Made by a program: the position numbers and the translations under genes | Source of the DNA: Pseudomonadota bacterium | GTDB taxonomy: Bacteria; Pseudomonadota; Gammaproteobacteria; Steroidobacterales; JBCBZW01 | Direction of reading: 5' to 3' | DNA: 64,000 bases | Assembly (NCBI GenBank): GCA_039193195.1 | Contig: JBCCWS010000031.1 | Location: 1-64,000 of the forward strand | In this document: positions 25,201 through 37,200 of the stretch, piece after piece | Position numbering within the stretch: position 1 is the first letter of the stretch | How the letters are laid out: each line of letters begins with the position of its first letter | Notes under the pieces: generated by a model | The model's database searches: none | What the model saw: only the letters and a program-made list of their open reading frames with translations | What the model was told of the DNA's origin: nothing

Positions 25201-28200
25201 TCAGCTTCCGCGGCGGCGACGGCGACGACGTGTTCGTCTTCGACGATACGGCGCGCAGCCTCGAGGTCTACGGCGATGACGGCGATGACAGCTTCTTCGT
25301 CGGCAACGTGCTGGAACAGGTGATCGAGACCCAGGACGACGGGTCCCTGTTGCCCGTGGTCACGGCGATCACCGACGGTGTCGGCTTTGGGGCGCGCCTG
25401 TTCGGCGGTGCCGGTGATGACTACTTCGAGGTCAATCGCAACGTTGCCGAGCTGTGGCTCTACGGCGAGGACGGCGACGACATCTTCTTCCTCAAGGCCC
25501 ACCTCACCTATACGCCCTTCGACGAGACCAGCTCGGAAGACGTGGATGCCCTCGAGGCTGCGCTGCTGGATGCGGGCCTTATCGACGCCAACACCGACGT
25601 CACCGTGGACAACGTGGAGGAGTTCTTCCTCCTCGCCCAGCAGCTGCTGATCGACAACGACGTAGCGTTCGAGGACGACCCACAGGACTACGACGACATC
25701 GCCGAAGCGCTCGGTAACTTCCTGCGCCAGAGCACGCGGGAGAGCGTCGAGGGTCAGGATCAGGTCAACCTGACCTCACGCGCCGGCGAGAACGATCAGG
25801 TCAGTTACGTGCGCAACGCGCCCGTTTACATCTTCGGTGGCGAAGGCTTCGATTCGGTAGTGATCGCCGGCACGGCGATCGCGGACGAGTTTTACGTCTT
25901 CACGGAGATCGATCCAGCCACCTCCGAGCTGGTCCAGCGGATCTACGGCGCGGGCCTGGTGGTGGAGGAGATCGTCGGCGTCGAGCAGCTGGTGCTGATC
26001 ACCGGCGGCGGCGACGATGTGGTGTTCGTCTACGGCAGCCTGCCGGGGCAGAACATCATCATCAACACGGGCAGCGGTGATGACACGGTCGAGGTGGGCG
26101 GGGATCTCGGCTTCGGCACCTTCATCATCCCTGAGCGTGGCTCGGATGTGATCGCCGATCAGGCCACCACGGTGGTGGACTCGGTCGAATTCACCTACAC
26201 GCGCTGGAACGCCTACGATTTCTTTGAGCGAGGCTTCTTCAGCCTCTTCTACGACGTACCTCAGCGCGTCAGCGCCGAGTCCGGCAGCCGCACCGTCGAG
26301 GTGTGGGGCACTGACATCAGGGTGACGCGTACCAGCGAGACGGACATCGTCACCGGTGAGGCCTTCGAAGACCTGGTCGATCAGTTCATCCTCGACCTGA
26401 TCGCCGACCTGCAGGCGAACGACACCAACCCCGACGATGACGATCTCGTGGTGGACGGCGAGTTCGTCAACTGGTGGTGGCACACGAGCATTCCCCAGAG
26501 TGGGTTGGAACTGCCGCAGCTCTCCTTCACCGAGCAGTTCGACTTCCCGGATGAGCCCGTGGACAGCGAGGACATCAATTCCTCCGCCCAATCCATCGGC
26601 TTGTTCTCTGCCGTGGTGCTGACGATCGTCGACGACGGCTCTGGCGTCGACGAGGACGGCAACCCGGTGCCCATCGATGCCGGCGGCCTCACCGAGACGG
26701 TGGAGTTTAGCCTGACGGAATTCGAAGCATTCATCGCCAGTGAATGGGAGGATCCGAGCACGGGCGATCCCTTCAGCGACGAGATCGGTCGTAACGTGGA
26801 TCTCGGTGTTTCCGATAGGGTGCGCGTATACGACGGATTGTTCCCCTACACGTTCGTGTCGGACTGGTTCTTCGGCTTCTGGTTGTTCGGTTTCGGCGAG
26901 TTGCGCGCCGACATCTCGGACTTCGAACGCCTCGAGAGCATCGACCTGGAGGCGGGCGACTCGAGCTCCATTCGCACGGTGATCGGCACGGTCACGGTGG
27001 CCGAGGAGACCGATACCTTCGTCGCGCCCGAGACGCGAGCCCTCGATTCCTTCTCCGGCAACCTCGAGCTGGTCGGTGCCATCGGCGACGACACGCTCAT
27101 CATCAACAACCAGTTCGGTTCCGATTTCCCCAGCGGTACGCTGATCGAGTACCGCGATGAGGACACGCCGGCGGAGGACGATCCGGACGGCGTGCAGCTC
27201 ACAGGCTTCGGCATCGATGGCGCCGCCCAGGTGGTGTTTGAAGGCTTCAACACCATCAACTTCAATTTCTCCGATGCGAGCGATGTGCTCACCATCGACT
27301 ACACGGAGCCGGGCACCACGCTGGTGCTGAACCTGGCCGGTGGCGATGACAGCGTGCAGGTGAATGCCAACGCCGCCGACCTTACGATCGTCGGCGATGC
27401 GGATGGACTGGTTACGCGCCGCATCTGGGACGACCTCAATGGCGATGGGGTGGTCCAGGAAGACACTGAGATCACGATCGTCCGGGAAGAGGATCAGTCC
27501 GAGAACCCCGATCCCCAGGGCAGCGATCGGGTCACCGTGGGCAATGGCGACGGATCGCTGGAGGATATCCTCGGCCCGGTGGTGTTCCTGGGCGACGGGG
27601 GCAGCGACGAGGCCGGCACCGACGCGCTGGTGCTGACCAGTGATGGTCGCACGGACTCGTTGGCGCCGATCATCGATCTGCTGACCTTCACCATCGACGG
27701 CGTGTCCTTCGACGGCGGTGCCATCGATGGCCTCGACGGCAGCACCGATGACGACGTGTTGATCGCCTACGACGATGTGGAGACCCTTCGTGTCGATCTG
27801 GGTAGCGGCGCCGATGACGTGCTGGTCGCCGGCGTGGAAGCGGTGCTGGAGCTCAACACCGGCGCGGGCGATGATCAGATCATCGTCTCCTCCGACCGCG
27901 AGCTTCGCGCGGGCAGCCTGTCCGCCATCGCCTTCGATATGACTATCGACGCGGGTACGGGCACCAACACCCTGGTCGTCGATGACTCGGTCGATAGCAC
28001 AGGCGACGTCGTGACCATCGACGAGGATGAGATCCGCGGTGCGTCCGCTGGACTCATCACCTACTTCGCTGACCCGAACGCCGGCAGCTTCGCGGGCGGT
28101 CTCGCCTTCTACGCCGGCACGGGGAGCGATGAGATCTCCGTGAACGGCCTGCGAGCCCATGACCTAACGCAATTATTTTCCAACGACGGCAACGATCTGG

Positions 28201-31200
28201 TGGTGGTGGAGGCCAGCGTCAACCAGGGCATCCTGGAAGTGTTCGGGGAAGGGGGCGCCGACACGCTCGATGCGCAGGCGAGTGGCCTTGGCGTGGCCCT
28301 CATCGGCGGGCGGGGTGACGACACGATCATCGGCTCTTCGGGCACGGACCTGCTGGTGGGCGGGGCGGCGCTCATCGTTCGAGACGGCAGCTTCCGCCTC
28401 ACGCGCGTCGATGCGGAGGTGCTCGAGGACGGGGACGACCGCATCGAAGGGCGCGACGGTGCCGACGTCCTGGTGGGTGGCACCGGCGCGGATGAACTGT
28501 TCGGTGAGGCGGGGGGCGACACGCTCGTCGGTGACCTGGCCTCGATCCTCTGGTCCGCGATCGACCAGACCGTGATCGAAGTGGATAGCCGAGGTGGCGA
28601 CGACACGGCCGGTGCGGGCGACACGCTCAGCGGCGGTATCGGCGGCGATCTGCTCCTCGGCGGCAGCGGCGAAGACAGTCTTAGCGGCGACGATGGCGCC
28701 GATACGCTCGTGGGTGACCATGCCCTGTACCTGGCGGAAGCGGCGGTGTTGGTGCGCCTGACGTCGGTGTCCACAGGCACCGGGGCAAGGGATGAGCTCA
28801 TCGGTGGCGTGGGTAAGGACATCCTGGTCGGTGGCGCCGGCGGCGACGAACTCGAAGGCAATGAGGGCGCCGACGTGTTGTTCGGCGACAGCGCCGACAT
28901 CATCGGTGATGACGGTAGCGACGCCGCCAACGACCTGCTGGCGATCGACGCCGACATCGGGGGCAATGATGTCCTCGCGGGCGGCGGCGCGGCCGACCTC
29001 CTGGTGGGCGGTGCCGGTGCCGACGAACTCACGGGCGGCGATGGCGACGACCTGCTCTTGGGCGATGCGGGCAGCATCTCGCGTACGGAGGACGGCACGG
29101 TCCTGCGCGTCTCTACCACGAATGCGGCTATCGGCGGCGACGATAGGCTCGCTGGGGACGGCGGCCGCGACGTGCTGCTCGGCGGCGCCGGTGCCGACGA
29201 GCTGTCCGGTGGTGCTGGCCGCGACGTGCTCCTTGGCGACGCCGGCCTCGTGGTCTATGCGGACGGCAGCGACGATGCCGATGACGTGTTTACGGATGCC
29301 GTGGGTTCGGGCGCCGGCGACGTCCTGCTGGGCGGTGACGCCAACGATGTTCTGCTCGGCGGCGATGGCGACGACCACCTTGAGGCCGGCGCGGGCGACG
29401 ACGTGCTGGTGGGCGACCACGGGCTGCTGCGGCGGGATGCGCAAGGCGGCCTGGAGCGCGTCGAGAGCGTGGACCCGGGGGCCGGTGGCGACGACGCCCT
29501 GTTAGGTGACGAGGGAGCGGACATCCTCATCGGCGGTGCCGGAGGAGATGAGCTCACCGGCGCCGGCGGCGCCGATATCCTCCTCGGCGACAGCGGCACC
29601 GTGGTGGCCAGCGACGGCAGTGCCGAGGCCAATGACGTATTTACGAGCTTCGTAGGTACCGGTGCCGCCGACATGCTGTTCGGCGACGCGGACGCGGATC
29701 TGCTCCTCGGTGGCGAGGGCGCGGATCTCCTCGATGGCGGCGAGGGGGCCGATGTGCTGTTGGGCGATCATGGTGCGATCACCCGCGATGAGTCCGACGG
29801 GATCACGCAGATTCTCACCGTCGATGTTCCCAGCGGTGATGGCGATACGCTGTTCGGCCGCGAGGGTAACGATTGGCTCCTCGGCGGGGCCGGCGGCGAT
29901 CAGCTCGAGGGCGATGGCGGGGACGACATCCTGCTCGGTGACGGTGGCCGGATCACCCTCGACGGTCTCGGCAGTGTACTGCGCGTTGAGAGCGTGGACG
30001 CCGGGGTCGGCGGTGCGGACGTGCTCGACGGGGGCGAGGGCGAGGACCAGCTGGTCGGCGGTGCCGGGCGCGATGTGCTCCTCGGCGGAGCAGGCAACGA
30101 CATTTTGCTCGGCGATGGCGGCACGCTCGTCGGCGCCGACGGCAGCGATGCGGCGAACGACGTGTTCACGGATTTCGTCGGTACGGGGGACGATGATGAG
30201 CTCTTCGGCGATACCGGTGCTGACTTGCTCCTCGGTGGCGACGGCGCCGACCGGAGCGAGGGCGGTGAGGATGACGACGTCCTGGCCGGCGACCACGCCA
30301 CGATCGTGCGCGAGGCGGATCTGCAGATCATCGACGTGCGCAGTACCAACATCGCGCTCGGCGGCGACGACGTGCTGCACGGAGACGATGGTGACGACGT
30401 CCTGCTCGGCGGGGCCTTCGCGGATCTTCTGACCGGCGGCCTCGGGGCCGATGTGCTGGTCGGCGACGCTGCGCTCCTGCTGCTGAATACCACCGGCCAG
30501 CGCCTGCGCCTGGAGACGCTAGACCCCTCCGCGGGCGCCAGCGATACCCTCGATGGGCAGGAGGGCGACGACTGGTTGCTCGGCGGTGCCGCGGACGACT
30601 CACTGACCGGCGGCGCCGGCAACGATCTGCTCCTCGGCGACAGCGGCACCATCGTCGGTGCCGACGGCAGCGAGCAGGCGGACGATGTGTTCACCTCCGC
30701 CGTGGGCACCGGTGCAGGCGACATCCTGTCCGGCGGTGAAGGAGACGATCTGCTGCTCGGCGGCGATGGGGCCGATGAGCTCAGCGGTGGCGACGACGCG
30801 GATCTGGCGTTCGGCGATCATGGCTACATCACGCGCGATGGCGCTGGCGCCGTGCTCCTCGCGCTTAGCACCGATCTCGCAGACGGTGGCGACGACGCCC
30901 TCAGTGGAGGCCTGGGCAGCGATGTGCTCATCGGAGGCGCGGGCAACGATCAGCTCGCTGCCGACGCTGACGGCGATGTACTCATCGGCGACGCAGCTCG
31001 AATAAGCTTCGCCGGCCTCGCGTCCGTCCTGCGCGTGGAGAGCCTGGCCGGTGATCTTGGCGGAGCCGATACGCTTACCGGCAGCGCAGGTGACGATCTT
31101 CTCATCGGTGGGGCGTTCGCAGATGTCCTCATCGCCGGTGCCGGCGACGACGTGCTCCTCGGCGACAGCGCCCTGGTGGTCGGCGATGACGGCAGCGCGC

Positions 31201-34200
31201 AAGCCAACACGATCACCACCACGTTCATCGGCACCGGCGCTATGGATCAGTTGTTCGGCGATGAAGGGGTAGACCTGCTGATCGGTGCCGATGACGCCGA
31301 CGAACTCGTCGGCGGTTCGCAAGACGACGTGCTCCTTGGTGACCACGGCCTGATCGTGCGCGATGCCGCCGCACGGGTGCTCGAGGTACGCAGCACCGAA
31401 ACGCTCACCGGTGCCGACGATCTGCTCCTGGGCGATGCCGGGGATGATCTGCTCATCGGCGGCTTCGGCGCCGACTCGCTTTCCGGCGCGCTCGGCAACG
31501 ATACGCTGGTCGGGGACGCAGGCCTCGCCCTGTTCAGCGGTGTCAACGTGCGCCTGCGCGTCGAGACCGTCGATCCGGCCATCGGCGGGGCAGACGTACT
31601 CGACGGCGAGGACGGCGACGATGCCCTCTTCGGCGGGGCGGATAGCGACACGCTCACCGGCGGCAACGGCCGCGACATCCTGATCGGCGACGCAGGCCTC
31701 ATCGTTGGCGCCGACGGCAGTGACGCTGCGAATGACATCTTCACCGATGCGGTCGGCACGGGCGGTGCGGACATGCTGTTCGGCAACGGCGGCAACGACG
31801 TGCTCCTCGGCGGTGACGCTGCGGATCTCCTCGACGCGGGTGCTGGCGACGACGTGTTGGCGGGCGATCACGCCGTCCTCGTGCGCAACGCCCAGGAAGC
31901 ACTGATCACTCTCGATAGCCTCGAGGTTGCGAGCGGCAGCGGCGATGTGCTCACCGGGGGCAGCGGTAACGATGCGCTTGTTGGCGGTGCCGGCGACGAC
32001 GAGCTGACGGCGGATCAGGGGGAGGATATCCTCCTGGGTGATGCTGGCCGCATCACCTACGACGGCCTGGGCACGGTGCTGCGGGTGGAGAGCCTGGAGG
32101 CGGCGACCGGGGGCACGGACACGCTCGACGGCGGCGAGGACGACGACATTCTCATCGGCGGTGCTGCTGGAGATCTGCTCAGGGCCGGCGCTGGCAACGA
32201 CGTCGCCTTCGGTGACGCTGGCATCGTAGTGGGCGCTGACGGCAGCGGTCTGGCCGACGACGCGTTTACGGCCTTCACCGGCACCGGCGGCGATGATGTG
32301 CTGCTAGGCGATGCGGGCGCGGATCTGCTGTTCGGCGGCGATGGTGTCGACGATATTGCGGGCGGCACAGAGGACGATGTCCTGGTGGGCGATCACGGTG
32401 CTGTAACGCGTGGCGCTGATCTCGCGATCACCGACGTGACGAGCAGCGACACTGCCGCGGGCGCAGACGACACGCTGCGCGGTGAGGACGGCGATGACGT
32501 TCTGTTGGGCGGCGCAGGCGCTGACTTCCTGTCCGGCGGCCTTGGCGCGGACACGCTGGCGGGCGATAACGTCGTTGTACTGCTCAACGGCACCAGCCTG
32601 CGGGTTCGGGTGGAAAGCCTAGATGCGGGCATCGGTGGCGACGACACGCTCGACGGTGACGCAGGTGACGACGTGCTGCTCGGCGGTGCCGGGAGCGATA
32701 CGCTTTCCGCTGGCAGTGGCGTCGACGTCCTCCTGGGTGATGCCGGCCGCATCACCTACGACGGCCTGGGCACGGTGTTGCGGGTGGAAAGTCTGGCGGC
32801 GGCGACCGGCGGTATGGACACGCTGGATGGCGGCGAGGATGACGACATCCTGCTCGGCGGCGCCGATGCGGACGTGCTCATGGCCGGCGCGGGCGATGAC
32901 ATCGTCTTCGGTGATGCGGGCACGGTGGTGGGCGCCGACGGCAGCGAGCTTGCCGATGATGCGTTTACGAGTTTCCTCGGTACGGGCGGGGACGACATCC
33001 TGTTCGGCGATGCAGGGGCGGACCTGCTGTTCGGCGGCGATGGTGCGGACGACATCACGGCCGGCACCGAGGGCGATGTCCTGCTGGGCGATCACGGTGT
33101 CGTCACGCGAGACGACAACCGGATTCTCCTGCAAGTCACGAGCACGGATACCGGCTCGGGCGGCGCGGACACCCTGCACGGTGAAGCGGGCGATGACCTG
33201 GTGATCGGCGGTGCCGATGCCGACTTCCTGTCCGGCTCCCTCGGCGACGATATCCTGCTCGGCGACAGCGGCACGGTGCTGGCGAATGGCATCAGCCTGC
33301 GCCTTCGAGTCGAGAGCGTGGATGCTGCCACGGGCGACGCCGACACGCTGGAGAGTGGCGAGGGCGACGACATCCTGCTCGGCGGAGCGGCCGCCGATGT
33401 GATCCGGGCGGGCGCCGGTGATGACATCGTGTTCGGCGATGCCGGCACGGTAGTGGGTGCAGACGGCAGCGATCTTGCCGACGACGTCTTCACAAGCTTC
33501 GTAGGTACGGGCGACGATGACGTCTTGTTCGGCGATGCCGGGGCAGACCTGCTGTTCGGCGGTGACGGCGCGGACGACATCACGGGGGGCACCGAGGGCG
33601 ACGTGCTGCTGGGCGACCACGGCGCGGTGACGCGCGGTGGCGATCTTGCCATCGAGGCGGTGACGAGCGCAGACACCGCTGCCGGCGGTGCCGATGCGCT
33701 GCGCGGGGAGGACGGCGACGATGTGCTGCTTGGCGGTGCCGCGGCCGATTACCTATCGGGTGCGCTCGGCGACGACACCTTGCTCGGCGATAGTGGCACG
33801 GTGCTGCTCAACGGCACGAGCCTGCGCATCCGCGTCGAGACTCTGGATGCGGCCGTTGGCGGTGACGACACGCTGGAAGGCGATGCGGGCGACGACGTTC
33901 TCATGGGCGGCACCGGTGGCGACACGATCGGCGGCGGCGCGGGAGACGATGTCGCGCTCGGTGACGCGGGCGTAATCCACTTCGAGGATGGTTCGACGCA
34001 GGCCAATGCCATCCTCACATCCCTCGCGGCGGTGGGCACCGGAGGTGACGATGCGATCACCGGTGACCAGGGTGCGGACATCCTGCTCGGCGGAGACGGC
34101 GCCGACACCCTCGATGGTGGCACCGAAGGCGATGTCCTGGTGGGCGATCACGCCGATGTCGAGCGCGATGACATGCTCGTCGTCACTTCTGTGGCAACGG

Positions 34201-37200
34201 GCGAGGGTGGCGACGACGAGATCACCGGCGATGCGGGCGAGGATCTGCTCATCGGCGGGGCGGGCAATGACACGCTGAGCGGCGGCTTTGACGGGGACTT
34301 CCTGCTCGGAGACGCGGCCCTCGTCATTCGCGACGGCAGCCTGGCGCGTCACGAGACCATCGATGTGACCGTCGGCGGTGATGATCTTCTGATCGGCGAT
34401 GGCGGCGACGATTACCTTATCGGTTCGATAGGTAACGACCGCCTGTACGGAGGCATGCTCGCCGGGGTAGTCACGGGAAGCGATCGAGACGTGTTATTCG
34501 GCGATATCGCCACCGTGGAGACGACCGATGGCCGGGCCGACGTGCTAAGCACCCGCGAGCCCGCCCTCGGCGGTGACGATGAGATCAACGGCAATGAGGG
34601 TGCCGATCTGATCTTCGGCGGCTTCGGGCAGGACCTCATCAGCGGGGATGAGGGTGACGATGTCATCCTCGGCGACAATGGCGCAATCGAACTCGCGGGC
34701 GCCGCGGCCACGCGGGTGGTCACCAGCGATGCCGATGGCACGACCGGCGCGAGCGATACGATCAGCGCGGGCGAGGGCGATGACATCGTGTTGGCGGGCA
34801 TGGGCGGCGACACGATCGATGTGGCCGGTGGCGATGACCTGGTGATTGCGGACAACGGTGAGGTGCGGCGTGACGCCGCTGGCGTGCTGCTCGCCGTCGA
34901 CGCCACCCACCTCGACCAGGGCGGCGGCGATACGGTGATAGCAAACGATGGGCGCCTGACCGCGATCCTAGGCTTCGGCAATGACACGCTCAACGCGATC
35001 GATGGCACCCACACGGTCTTCGGCGACTTCGGTCGCCTCACCTACACCAACGGCGTGCTCACCGAGGCACGCTCCTTCGATACGGCCGAGAGTTCGGCCG
35101 GGGCGGACACGATCAATGTGGGCCAGTCGAACTCGATCATCGTCGGTGGTGCCTTCGGCGATTTGATCACCCAGGACGGCGGTGAATCACTCATCCTGGG
35201 CGATAGCGGAATGGTGACCTGGGACGAGGCTGGGGTGCTCATCCGTATCGTCACCGACGAGGACCTTGCCGGCGCGGCTGATCGGGTGGATCTGCGCGAT
35301 GGGTCCGGCGTAACCCTGCTTGGTGAAGGGGCGGATATCCTGACCGCTGGCGACGGTGAGCGTGTGGTCATCGGCGACGGCGGTGAGATCGACTATGCGG
35401 ACGGCATCATCGTGCGCATCGCGTCTACCGACACGGACGAGGGGAGCGGTGGCGCGGATAGCGTGAGCCTCGGCGACGGTGATGCGGTCGTGGTCGGTGG
35501 CGTGGCCGGTGATCGGCTCACCCAGGGCGATGGCGACGCCATCATCCTCGGCGATGGCGGCTTCATGCAGTTTAACACCCTGGGCGAGCTGTCCTCCATC
35601 AACACGGCCGCCACGCAGCCCGGTGGTGATGACGAGGCGATCGTCGGTGACGGCAACCACGTGATCCTGCTCGGCCTGGGTGAGGACTCGGCCACCGCGG
35701 GCGATGGCATCAACCTCGTGGTCGGCGACAACGCGGCCGTGGAATTCAACAACGGCATCGTCAGCTTCGTGCTGACTACCGATTTGTTCGACGACCGAGG
35801 CGGCGTCGACCGGCTAATCGTGGGCGATGGTGAGAGCATCGTCTTCGGGGGTGTCGCGGGCGATGTGATCGAGGCAGGCAACGGCAGCCACGTGCTCTTT
35901 GGCGACGGCGGCGAGGCATCGTTCATCGCCGATCCGCAGCCCGGCGGGGACGGCGAACTGCAGCTCAACGCGCTGGCCAATTTCCAGGTGGGGATTCTCG
36001 CCTTCGGCAGCAGCGAGCGCTCCGTGCCTGGCCTTGGGGGTGACGATGCGATCACCGCTGGTGATGGTGGCAGCGTACTCATCGGCGGTGCGGGCAACGA
36101 CACGCTGACCTCCGGCGCCGGCAGCGACATCGTGATCGGCGATGGTGCGCAGGCACAGTTTGTCGACGGCGCGACGGGCGAGCTACGCACCACGGACACG
36201 GATGAGCGCTGGGCTGGCGACGACACGATCGTCACGGGCGCGGGCGACGACGCGGTGGCGGGCGGCCTCGGCAGTGACACGATCGACGTGGGCACCGGTC
36301 GCGATGCGGTGGTTGGCGACGAGGGCGAGTTCTTCTTCGTGGCCGATGAGGAAGGTGACCCTCGCACCCTGGACATCGTGCGCAGCGGTAACCCACTGCT
36401 CGGCGGTGATGACACTATGGTCAGTACTGCCGGAGACGATATCTTCATCGGCGGTGCCGGCGCTGATACGGCCAGCACCGGCGAGGGCGACGACACGCTT
36501 ATCGGCGATGGCGGTCAGGTGACACGCCTCGGCGAGCGCTTCGTGGCGGAGACGATCGATCCCCTGACAGGGGGCGATGACTCCCTTGACTCCGGCGCTG
36601 GCCAGGACATCTTGATCGGTGGGTTCGGCAGCGACTTCTTCGTGGGCGAACTCGGCACCGACATCATCATCGGCGAGTACGCGCGCTTTATCGGCACCAA
36701 TCAGCTGGGTGATTCTCTGGTCACCCTCGCCCCGGATGTCCTCGATCTGGCCTCCAACCAGATCCTCACGCTCTACGACTCGCTCTTCGGCGAGCTGGAT
36801 GAGGTACAGGTGCGAACCACCGTGGCCGTCGAGGACCTCATTGTGGCCGTGAAGCAGCCTCAGGCGCCGGACGGGGCGCCCCAGGGAGCGATTCAGGTAG
36901 CTGAGGAGACCAGTCTGCTCAAGCGCCTGACGGGCCAGAGCGGTTCGAGCAATGCTCCGCCCTCGCCGCCTGCGCCACCACCCGATACGCCGGCCGATAC
37001 CGACGGATTACCGCAGGCGCCTGGTGTCCCGGAAGCGGCACCGGCACCGGCGGGCGCCAACCCGGCCCTAGGCGACGGGCGCGACGGTGGGGGGGCGCAC
37101 TTCGAAGAGCACGATCGGTCTGCCTCGGTAGCCTTCTGGGAGCAACCCGTGGATACGCGAGGCGCGGGTGCCGCGGCTGTGATCGGCGCCGTGGCGTGGC

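Noticed and set aside
22404-25502. 1032-codon open frame antisense to the giant gene
   Set aside because: It mirrors GC-rich, Asp/Gly-codon-rich repeats, which leave the antisense frames free of stops. No domain or ribosome site is visible, and it is one of many similar shadows (for example 13230-15083 and 25776-28160).
23190-36690. CRISPR-like regular repeats
   Set aside because: The repeats are in-frame nonapeptide codons inside one open frame, not identical direct repeats with unique spacers.
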